From Chrysiogenia bacterium (GTDB lineage: Bacteria; JAGRBM01): DNA of 22,393 nt. The stretch lies in NCBI GenBank assembly GCA_020434085.1, contig JAGRBM010000052.1:1-22393 (forward strand), read 5' to 3'. This document shows positions 16,141 through 22,393 of the stretch, piece by piece. The notes under the pieces were generated by a model, which worked only from the letters and a program-made list of their open reading frames with translations, did not search any database and was not told the origin of the DNA. Made by a program: the position numbers and the translations under genes. Numbering within the stretch: position 1 is the first letter of the stretch; every line of letters starts with the position of its first letter.

Positions 16141-16155
16141 GCGCGCGGTGCGCGC
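16141..16155. repeat. small GC palindrome in the mutY-isomerase gap
   Basis: GCGCGC at 16141-16146 pairs with GCGCGC at 16150-16155 around GGT, immediately upstream of the AGGAGG of the isomerase gene. It could shape the processing or translation of the message, but short GC palindromes arise easily in this genome. The rest of this 107-base gap shows nothing I recognise. Confidence 0.25.
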
Positions 16156-16234
16156 TTCCCGGCAGCTCTGGGATGCCGCGTCGGTGCAATTGGATTTCAG
16201 TAGTCCTGCATTTTTTCTGAGCGGCGTTCATCAC

Positions 16235-17335
16235 TTACAGCAACTGGCCAAGCCTGGCCAGCAACTTGCGCTGGAAACTCGACAGTGGCAGCGCGCCAGG
16301 GTCGTGTGGATCGATCCATTTGCGCCCGCTCGAGGCTTTCACAGCACGCGCCGCGCGAGCCGCGTAGAGATCCAGCGTGAACTTGCGGTGGGTGAGTGCG
16401 TGGCTCACCTGCCCGCGGTGAGCCGGGGCGCCAGCGCCCTTTTGTCCCTGGAGCGCGGCAAGCTCCTTGAGGGCGGCGGCGTGGTCCTTCTTTGTTGCCA
16501 CTTCCAGATGCGGGATTTCCCACAGCCCGCCGAAGAGGGCCTGCCCTTCGCGTTTTTGCATGAGCACCCGGCCCTTTGAATCCAGGAGCGCCAGTGCAAC
16601 CAGGTGCACGGCCTTTGGTTTCTTGCGCGCTTTTGCCAGGGGGAAACGCGCGACCTTGTCGGCCTTTTTTGCCTCACAGATCGAGGCGAGCGGGCAGGCC
16701 CCGCAGGCGGGGTTTGCAGGAAGGCAGAGCGTCGCGCCCAGTTCCATGATTGCCTGCGTGAGCACGTGCGGCGCTCCGCGCTCAAGAATCTGCGTGACGA
16801 GCGGTTCGGCCGCGCGGCGCGCGGCCGGGTCGGCGGTATCGGCCTGCCAGGCGAGCAGCCGCGAGAGCACGCGCACCACGTTGCCGTCCACAGCGGGTGC
16901 GGGCTCATCGAATGCAATGGAGGCAATCGCCCCGGCGGTGTAGGGGCCGACGCCGGGAAGGGCGCGAAGCGCCTCGGCGCTTTCGGGAAATTTTCCGCCG
17001 AACTCATTGGCGACGACCTTTGCCGCCTTGTGGAGCGAGCGCGCCCGGGCGTAATAGCCGAGTCCCGACCACAGGGAGAGAACGTCCTGCTCATCGGCGG
17101 CGGCGAGGGCCTCGACGCGGGGAAACTTCGCTGTGAATTTCTCGAAGTAGGGGATCACCGTGGCGACGCGGGTCTGCTGGAGCATGATTTCCGAGAGCCA
17201 CACGCGGTAGGGATCGCGATCCTCGCGCCAGGGCATCTCGCGGCGCGCGCCCGCGAACCACGCCTCCAGCCGCCGCGCAATGGCAGCGGCCCGGCGCGCA
17301 GGAAGGGATTCCGGGGTCTGGGATTTCTTCGCCAC
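16235..17335 (-). CDS. mutY: A/G-specific adenine glycosylase
   Basis: A 366-residue MutY, which removes adenine mispaired with 8-oxoguanine and so prevents G:C to T:A mutations. The catalytic Glu is E49 in SEIMLQQTRV. The helix-hairpin-helix motif is LPGVGPYTAGAI (126-137), and the catalytic Asp is D150 in AVDGNVVRV. An iron-sulfur cluster site C-x6-C-x2-C-x5-C is intact (C204, C211, C214, C220). The C-terminal part is the NUDIX-like 8-oxoguanine recognition domain, with RVLMQKREGQALFGGLWEIP. The start shown is GTG. The gene lies 55 bases after gor and 107 bases before the isomerase, all in the same direction, fitting an oxidative-damage theme. Confidence 0.96.
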   Translation of the reverse strand: MAKKSQTPESLPARRAAAIARRLEAWFAGARREMPWREDRDPYRVWLSEIMLQQTRVATVIPYFEKFTAKFPRVEALAAADEQDVLSLWSGLGYYARARSLHKAAKVVANEFGGKFPESAEALRALPGVGPYTAGAIASIAFDEPAPAVDGNVVRVLSRLLAWQADTADPAARRAAEPLVTQILERGAPHVLTQAIMELGATLCLPANPACGACPLASICEAKKADKVARFPLAKARKKPKAVHLVALALLDSKGRVLMQKREGQALFGGLWEIPHLEVATKKDHAAALKELAALQGQKGAGAPAHRGQVSHALTHRKFTLDLYAARAARAVKASSGRKWIDPHDPGALPLSSFQRKLLARLGQLL

Positions 17336-17390
17336 GGGCGCGAGTCTATCGGGCCGATTGCGACGACGCCAACAAGAAGGGGTGACGAAG

Positions 17391-18767
17391 TCACCGGAGC
17401 AGCACGAATTCCTCGGCCGTGGAGGGGTGGATGGCCACGGTCTGGTCGAACTGGGCCTTGGTGAGCCCGGCGCGCACGGCGACGGCGAAGCCCTGGATGA
17501 TCTCGGCGGCGTCCTCGCCGATCATGTGGAGGCCCAGCACGCGGTCGGTCTGTGAGTCCACGACCATCTTCATGAAGGCGCGGCCCTTCTCCTCTTCGGG
17601 GGCAAGGGAGAAATACAGCGGCACGAAGCCCGCGCGGTAGATCTTCACGCGATCGCCGAATTCCTCGCGGGCCTCTTCCTCGGTCAGTCCAACGGTGCCG
17701 ATGGGCGGCTGGCTGAAGACGGCGGTGGGGATGTTCTCATAGCTCATGGGCGCATTGATGTTGCCGAAGACGCGGTCGGCGACGCTGCGCCCGGCCTTGA
17801 TGGCGACCGGGGTGAGGTTGGCCCTGTCGAGGACGTCGCCCACGGCGAAGATGTTCTCCACGCTGGTGACGTGGTTTTCGTCCACGATGACTGCGCCGCT
17901 CTTGCCGAGCTTCACGCCGGCTTCTTCGAGGCCGATTCCGCTGGTATTGGGTGTGCGGCCGGTGGCAAAGACCACGCAGGCGTCGCTCTCAAGAGACGCA
18001 GGCGTGCCCGTATCCTCGACATTGCCCTCGTCGTAGAGCACGCGCACGCCGGTGGCGGTCTTCTCCACGCAGTGGACCGTGACCGGGCGCACGACGTCCA
18101 CGCCCTGGCGGATGAGGGCACGCTCTAATTCGTCGGCGATTTCGCGATCGAAGCCGCGCAGCAGAATGGAGCGTACGAGCAGGTGCGTCTTGATACCGAG
18201 TCCGGCGAGAATTCCCGCGAACTCCACGGCGATGTAGCCGCCGCCCACGATGACGGCTGAAGTGGGCTTCTTTTCCAGCTCGAAGAACCCGTCGCTGCTG
18301 AGGGCGTGCTCGATTCCTTTGAGAGCCGGCAGCTCTGGGCGTGCGCCGGTGGCCAGCAGAATGTAATTCGCGCTGTAGCGCTTGCCCGCGACCTCTATGG
18401 TGTGCGCATCCGCAAGATGCGCGGTGCCGCGAATGAGCTCCACCTTGTTCTCTGCCAGGTAGCGCTCGTGCATCTGTTCGAGGCGGCTCACCAGGTCGTT
18501 GCGGTTCTTTGCCAGCTTGCTCCAGTCGTGATCGAGCGGGGAGGGCGCCCAGCCGAAGTGCTCGGCCATGCGCACCTGCTCGGCGAAGTGGCTGGCATAC
18601 ACCATCACTTTTTTGGGGATGCACCCGCGAATGACGCAGGTCCCGCCCGTACGGGAGTTTTCGGCAATCGCAACCCTGGCACCGTGGGAGGCGGCCCGCT
18701 TGGCAGCGGCAAGCCCGCCACTTCCGGCGCCGAGTACAAAGAGGTCGTAGTCGTATTGTTTGCTCAT
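17391..18767 (-). CDS. gor: glutathione-disulfide reductase
   Basis: A 458-residue flavoprotein disulfide reductase that regenerates reduced glutathione from the disulfide with NADPH. Seen in order: the FAD-binding GAGSGGLAAAKRAA, the redox-active disulfide in GGTCVIRGCIPKK, the second nucleotide-binding GGGYIAVEFAGIL with downstream arginines (LVRSILLRGFD) that favour NADPH, the FAD motif IFAVGDV, and the C-terminal active-site HPSTAEEF. I chose the ATG giving MSKQYDYDLFVLG. The frame is open further upstream to 18848, but that would overlap the patatin gene and adds residues outside the family. The glutathione-amide reductase branch is an alternative. A glutathione-dependent isomerase is encoded two genes downstream. 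Confidence 0.93.
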   Translation of the reverse strand: MSKQYDYDLFVLGAGSGGLAAAKRAASHGARVAIAENSRTGGTCVIRGCIPKKVMVYASHFAEQVRMAEHFGWAPSPLDHDWSKLAKNRNDLVSRLEQMHERYLAENKVELIRGTAHLADAHTIEVAGKRYSANYILLATGARPELPALKGIEHALSSDGFFELEKKPTSAVIVGGGYIAVEFAGILAGLGIKTHLLVRSILLRGFDREIADELERALIRQGVDVVRPVTVHCVEKTATGVRVLYDEGNVEDTGTPASLESDACVVFATGRTPNTSGIGLEEAGVKLGKSGAVIVDENHVTSVENIFAVGDVLDRANLTPVAIKAGRSVADRVFGNINAPMSYENIPTAVFSQPPIGTVGLTEEEAREEFGDRVKIYRAGFVPLYFSLAPEEEKGRAFMKMVVDSQTDRVLGLHMIGEDAAEIIQGFAVAVRAGLTKAQFDQTVAIHPSTAEEFVLLR

Positions 18768-18816
18768 CGGAGTCTCTGTTCCCTGCAGGTGAATTCTGTT
18801 CAATGAGATGCGGATT

Positions 18817-19707
18817 TCAAGACCAGGGGTTCGCCAAATCCATCTCATGGTCGTGGGGCCGGCCGGTCAGGCCGGGCTCAGTACCCCAGCCCTCGCGGAG
18901 CAGTTTCGAAGCGCTTTCATACCCACTGGCGATCAAGGCACCGGCGGCGCTGAAGTCGAATGGAGACTGTGTGACCGGACACGGCAGGCTCAGGTAAAGG
19001 ACCGGCGCGCCTGCAACAACGTGGGGGAGGATCGATTGCACTCGTTGGCGTGAGGCTACTGTGGATACCAGCCCCAGAATTTCAGGAAGGGTCGGGCGGT
19101 CCTCTCCATTGCGATGACAAGGGATCCCGGCATCGAGGACAACGTAGCGCTCGGCGCCCATGCGCACGGCCAGGTCCAGCGGGACATTGGTGACAACACC
19201 GCCGTCGATATACCAGTGACCGGCGATTTCTACGGGAGGAAATGCCGTGGGAAGTGCGGAAGAGGCCAGCACGGCGGGCGCCAGGGGGCCTTCGCGAAAG
19301 ACCTTCGGATGCGCCCCGTTGACATCCGTCGCCAGGACCGTGAGGGGGAGGGCCAGCGACTCAAAACTGCAATCGGAGAAAAGTTCTGCGGCGATCTCCG
19401 AAAGACCGGTGCCTGAGAACAGGTGCGGCTTGCGCCCCAGTAGCTGCCGGATTGCGTTGAGTTTGGGAAAGCGGGAAAAGATTCTCTGGTTCGAAAGGCT
19501 CTGCCAGAAAGAGCAGAGGGAGTCGACCATTTCTTTTGACGGAGCGCGTGCAAGATACGCGGCGTTCCATGCGCCGATGCTGACACCGGTCAACAAGTCG
19601 GGGGTAATGTTGGCCTCGTAGAGGGCTTTGAGCATACCTGCTTGCGCGGCGCCCAATGCCGCTCCACCGGCGAAAACAAATGCTGTTCTGGGCCGGCTCA
19701 AAGGCAA
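18817..19707 (-). CDS. patatin-like phospholipase
   Basis: A 296-residue patatin-family serine hydrolase. The oxyanion-hole segment is GGAALGAAQ (14-22); the family usually has three glycines in a row, so A16 is a mild departure. The nucleophile is S43 in GVSIGAW, and the dyad Asp lies in WYIDGGVVTNVP. Such enzymes release fatty acids from membrane phospholipids. There is no signal peptide, so it should act on the cytoplasmic side. The start shown is TTG. A second TTG two codons later (19701) has better spacing from AGGAG and may be the true start. It follows the small membrane protein gene by 4 bases and precedes gor by 49. Confidence 0.88.
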   Translation of the reverse strand: MPLSRPRTAFVFAGGAALGAAQAGMLKALYEANITPDLLTGVSIGAWNAAYLARAPSKEMVDSLCSFWQSLSNQRIFSRFPKLNAIRQLLGRKPHLFSGTGLSEIAAELFSDCSFESLALPLTVLATDVNGAHPKVFREGPLAPAVLASSALPTAFPPVEIAGHWYIDGGVVTNVPLDLAVRMGAERYVVLDAGIPCHRNGEDRPTLPEILGLVSTVASRQRVQSILPHVVAGAPVLYLSLPCPVTQSPFDFSAAGALIASGYESASKLLREGWGTEPGLTGRPHDHEMDLANPWS

Positions 19708-19711
19708 GCTC

Positions 19712-19963
19712 CTACTCCAGAATTTGTGAAGTCAGGCTTACCGCGAACGGAACGGCGAAGTTGCCGGCCACGCGGAGCACCCAGGTGAGCTGGTCGCGCG
19801 CGGCCTTGGGCTGGGGCTCCCAGTTGAGCGTGTTGAGCACTGTGCCGACGATTGCGCAGACGATCAGCGCGGTATTGAGTTCGCCGGTGCTGTAGTCGTG
19901 AAAACCGATGCACCAGAGTGCCCATGCCAGCAGCAGGCCCCAGAGAATGATGACGCGATTCAT
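19712..19963 (-). CDS. small hypothetical membrane protein (83 aa)
   Basis: An 83-residue protein with two clear hydrophobic segments (about 5-21 and 31-47) and a third, weaker one near the C-terminus (about 62-80). A polar stretch WEPQPKAARDQ lies between the second and third. I do not recognise the family. A GAGGA ribosome-binding site stands about 8 bases before the ATG. Its stop is 4 bases from the patatin start, and the patatin ribosome-binding site overlaps its end, so the two are probably translated together. A function in membrane lipid handling is suggested only by neighbours. Confidence 0.7.
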   Translation of the reverse strand: MNRVIILWGLLLAWALWCIGFHDYSTGELNTALIVCAIVGTVLNTLNWEPQPKAARDQLTWVLRVAGNFAVPFAVSLTSQILE

Positions 19964-20028
19964 GGTGTCGTTTCCTCAGCAGCATTCTCTCGAACAGATG
20001 CGAGTCATCTCCCGGAAGATTCAGCTTT

Positions 20029-21825
20029 TCAGAACGGCAGCTTGAGCCCGCCCGGCAGCTTCTTCGTACCCGGAATGGCGCTGCCGCCGGTGGCCTGCTT
20101 GAGCGCCTGTTGGAGGACTTCCTGGCCCAGCTTCTCGCGGTCGTTGAGGAGCGCGAGCATGTCGTCGAAGCCGCCCATGTTGCCAACCAGATCCTTGAGG
20201 GGGCCGTCGACCTTCTCCATGACCTTCTCCTTGAGGAGCCCCTCGAACTTGGCCATCTGCTTGGTAACCAGTGAACCGACCGCCTGCTTGAGGATCTTGT
20301 CGAGATCCGACTGCAGCTCGATATCGAAGTCCTCGAGGTTTCCGGTGATGTGGGCCGTCAGGTTCATCGCCCGGACGCCCTTGATGGTGTCGGCGAGCGC
20401 CTCGGCAATGAGGTTCTGCACGGTGAAGGCCGTCTGAAGGTCCGCCTCGTGCAAGGAACCGGTCAGGGTGAAGTCGAGCTTTCCATCGCTGAGCGTGCCG
20501 GTACCCGCAAGATCGGCAAGACCGCTTGCCAGGGTGACGGGCCACTGCTTGCTCTCGGAGAGTGCAACGCCGCGCGCGTGGAAGGACTTGAGTGCGAAGG
20601 CCAGCGAGTTACTCGGATGTGCGGGCTTCGTGTGGTCAAAAGTGCCGTCGACGTTGATGGCCTCGATATCCTTGAGCTTGGTGGCGGCAATCCCGACGGT
20701 AAGCGGGCGGCCGAGCACGGGCTGCTCATTGGTGATGTCTTTCACCGTGCCGGAGAAATCACCGACGCTCAGGCTGAAGGAAATCTTTGCCACCGAGATC
20801 AGGAATTCCGGGAGCGGATTGTGCTCCTTGAAGTGCACCTCGCGGCCCTTGGCGCGAAGCGGCTTGACCACCTCGGGACCCTCGTCAGCCTTGTCCCCGC
20901 GCTTGAGATAGGGCGCGGCCAGTTGGTAGTAGTAGGTCCCGTCGCGTACGAGCTGGGCGACCTTGGGTCCAAGGAGCCTGCTGCTCAGGTTGGCAAGGCC
21001 CTCGGGGGAGAGGCCGTACTTGTCGCGCAGGCGCTGGATGTCGTTGAAGGGCGCCTGCTGGGCCTGCTTCACGCGCTGCTGGAGCTTGCCCACGAGGCCC
21101 TGCACGTCGTTCTTGGCGCTCTTGATGTTGGCGATGTCGGCCTCGATCTCTTTCTTGATCCTGGTGACTTCGCTGGCGGCGGCCAGCGCGCCCTGCACGC
21201 CGCTGGTTCCCCGGATTTTCTTGATGCGCGCCTCGTATTGCTTGAAGGTCTCTTTATTTGGAAGCTCGTCGATGCGCTTCTTCCAGGCTTCCTTCTCGGT
21301 CTCGAACTCACCGCGCACGTCCTTGACCAGGCGCAGGGTTTCGAGATCCTCTTCTTCGAGGATCTTCTTCACGTCCGGAATCTCAAAGGAGGGAAGCTCG
21401 AGTTCCTCCACCTTTTCCTTTGTAAACTCCTTGATACGCACGCCGGCCTTTTGAGAGCGCGGGATGTCGCCGGAGGTGGCGCGCGCGGTACCGAACTGCA
21501 TGCCGTCCATACTCATCTCGTTGATGATGACCTTGCGGCGCAGCAGTTCGAGCGGTTCCATGTCGAAGGCGACGCGGCGCACTTCGATGGCGTTTTCCAT
21601 GTAGTCGCGCGGGTTGGTGACCTGCAGGCGGGTAAGCTCCACGCCCAGCGGAAAGAGCGAGACGTCGGCGGCATCGAGCTCGACCTTGGCACCCACGACG
21701 CTGGAGCCGACTTTCTCGATGGTGCGCTCGACGATGCCGTCGATAAAGAAATTCCAGACGATCGCGACAAGCGCGACGATTGCGACGAAGGGGATGAGGC
21801 CGCCCCAGCGGATCCACTTTTTCAT
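20029..21825 (-). CDS. AsmA-like membrane-anchored protein (TIGR03545-like)
   Basis: A 598-residue protein with an N-terminal membrane anchor (about residues 9-28) and the rest predicted outside the cytoplasm. Residues about 45-110 read like the start of AsmA/DUF748-type proteins: ADVSLFPLGVELTRLQVTNP, then VRRVAFDMEPLELL and VIINEMSMDGMQFG. Residues about 145-275 are rich in Lys/Glu and probably coiled-coil. The later part (about 330-520) alternates beta-strand-like lines again, ending in an amphipathic helical tail. I recall the TIGR03545 family as uncharacterised and usually encoded beside TIGR03546, which matches the next gene upstream. AsmA-like proteins move phospholipids between membranes, but that role here is inference. 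Start choice: this ATG has GGAGG about 8 bases upstream; a longer frame to 21903 overlaps the preceding gene. Confidence 0.75.
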   Translation of the reverse strand: MKKWIRWGGLIPFVAIVALVAIVWNFFIDGIVERTIEKVGSSVVGAKVELDAADVSLFPLGVELTRLQVTNPRDYMENAIEVRRVAFDMEPLELLRRKVIINEMSMDGMQFGTARATSGDIPRSQKAGVRIKEFTKEKVEELELPSFEIPDVKKILEEEDLETLRLVKDVRGEFETEKEAWKKRIDELPNKETFKQYEARIKKIRGTSGVQGALAAASEVTRIKKEIEADIANIKSAKNDVQGLVGKLQQRVKQAQQAPFNDIQRLRDKYGLSPEGLANLSSRLLGPKVAQLVRDGTYYYQLAAPYLKRGDKADEGPEVVKPLRAKGREVHFKEHNPLPEFLISVAKISFSLSVGDFSGTVKDITNEQPVLGRPLTVGIAATKLKDIEAINVDGTFDHTKPAHPSNSLAFALKSFHARGVALSESKQWPVTLASGLADLAGTGTLSDGKLDFTLTGSLHEADLQTAFTVQNLIAEALADTIKGVRAMNLTAHITGNLEDFDIELQSDLDKILKQAVGSLVTKQMAKFEGLLKEKVMEKVDGPLKDLVGNMGGFDDMLALLNDREKLGQEVLQQALKQATGGSAIPGTKKLPGGLKLPF

Positions 21826-21827
21826 GG

Positions 21828-22343
21828 TTACTCCCTCCATCCCTGAACTTTTTGATAGATCCCCCAGAACTTGCTGGCCTTGATGGTCTGGGTGATCTTC
21901 CACTTCTTCATGCTCTCAAGGAATGTGTCGCGATACTTCACGATGAGCAGGTTGAAGATGAAGTAAGCGGGAATGAAGGCGAGAATGGAGACAAGGAGGC
22001 TCCCCATCACGATGGTGTTGTTGAAATACTCGACCCGCCAGAGGGTGGAGTTATAGAGATCGGTCCACATCCCCTCAAGGCCCCTGGCTGTGAGCGCGGC
22101 AAAGCCGATCTGGTCGAAGAGCGGGTCGAGCGCAAAGGCCAGCGCGGTGAACACGCCGAGCCCCAGAATGAAGGCGGAGAGATTGACCCGCATGACCAGG
22201 ATGAGCAGCAGCACAATGAGGTTGTGCAGGCTCATCAGTGGGGTAAACCCGGCTACCATGGCGAAACAGAATGCCAGGGAAATCTGTCCGGGATCGGTTT
22301 CGGAATTGAGCAGTTTCAGGAACTTGGCAAGCAGCGTCAGCAT
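21828..22343 (-). CDS. DUF2062-like integral membrane protein (TIGR03546-like)
   Basis: A 171-residue inner-membrane protein with three or four hydrophobic segments (about 23-52, 54-72 and 108-133). Features such as DPGQISLAFCFAMVAGFTPLMSLHNLIVLLL recall DUF2062 proteins, where a Gly-Phe-Thr/Ile-Pro segment sits in the membrane; the whole resembles TIGR03546. A GGGGGAAGG ribosome-binding site precedes the ATG. Its stop is 2 bases from the AsmA-like gene start, and the latter's ribosome-binding site lies inside this gene's end, so the two are translationally coupled and probably form a complex. It is the first gene of the minus-strand run within the window; its promoter is likely beyond or near the right edge. 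No function is known to me. Confidence 0.75.
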   Translation of the reverse strand: MLTLLAKFLKLLNSETDPGQISLAFCFAMVAGFTPLMSLHNLIVLLLILVMRVNLSAFILGLGVFTALAFALDPLFDQIGFAALTARGLEGMWTDLYNSTLWRVEYFNNTIVMGSLLVSILAFIPAYFIFNLLIVKYRDTFLESMKKWKITQTIKASKFWGIYQKVQGWRE

Positions 22344-22393
22344 TGCCTTCCCCCCTTCAGCAAACAGTTGTTGCCCGACTGGGGGTGAGAGTA

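Noticed and set aside
18768-18848. Upstream extension of glutathione reductase
   Set aside because: The extra 27 residues do not belong to the family and overlap the patatin gene end; the downstream ATG gives the standard N-terminus.
20350-21846. 498-codon plus-strand frame opposite the AsmA-like gene
   Set aside because: Leu/Gly/Glu/Asp-rich mirror without motifs; the minus strand has anchor, ribosome-binding site and family pattern.
21826-21903. Upstream extension of the AsmA-like protein
   Set aside because: It would overlap the preceding gene and place 26 polar residues before the membrane anchor; the internal ATG has a good ribosome-binding site.

Overview
The window reads as a GC-rich (roughly two-thirds G+C by eye) Gram-negative bacterial chromosome segment, packed with genes and lacking rRNA, tRNA, insertion sequences or CRISPR. 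A receiver-PATAN-TPR signalling protein, a lipoprotein with an outer-membrane-type lipobox, an AsmA-like envelope protein and glutathione enzymes together suggest a deltaproteobacterial-type organism (Myxococcota, Desulfobacterota or a relative). That placement is inference from gene content; no marker gene here fixes the taxon.

Region 1 (1-3849) is an accessory island. A structured non-coding stretch with several hairpins and a block of 10-bp tandem repeats precedes one large fused restriction-modification enzyme of the MmeI-like Type IIG/IIL kind. Its central target-recognition part is visibly poorer in G+C than the rest of the gene, as expected after specificity-domain exchange. Region 2 (3854-5158, minus) is a phospholipase-D/cardiolipin-synthase-type enzyme, convergent with the restriction gene across 4 bp. 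Region 3 (5286-9913, plus) is an LpoA-like lipoprotein (TPR-like repeats plus a periplasmic-binding-protein fold) whose stop codon overlaps the start of Lon protease.

Region 4 (10076-15479, plus) looks like one transcription unit: a membrane-spanning receiver/PATAN/TPR protein, thiamine-monophosphate kinase ThiL, a rhomboid protease with all catalytic residues, and a rhomboid-like protein that has lost them. It ends at a strong bidirectional terminator (15490-15518). Region 5 (15537-22343, minus) is a run of seven genes in one direction, in transcription order: a DUF2062-like membrane protein, an AsmA-like protein (these two resemble the uncharacterised TIGR03546/TIGR03545 pair), a small membrane protein, a patatin-like phospholipase, glutathione reductase, MutY, and a 2-hydroxychromene-2-carboxylate isomerase-like enzyme of the kappa-GST/DsbA fold.

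Two themes recur. One is envelope lipid and membrane-protein handling: cardiolipin synthase, patatin, the AsmA-like/DUF2062-like pair, two rhomboids, LpoA-like/Lon. The other is oxidative-damage and glutathione metabolism: Gor, MutY, HCCA isomerase. The least described elements are the TIGR03545/03546-like pair with its small-membrane-protein and patatin neighbours, the transmembrane receiver-PATAN-TPR protein, the active/inactive rhomboid tandem, and the 10-bp repeat block ahead of the restriction gene.
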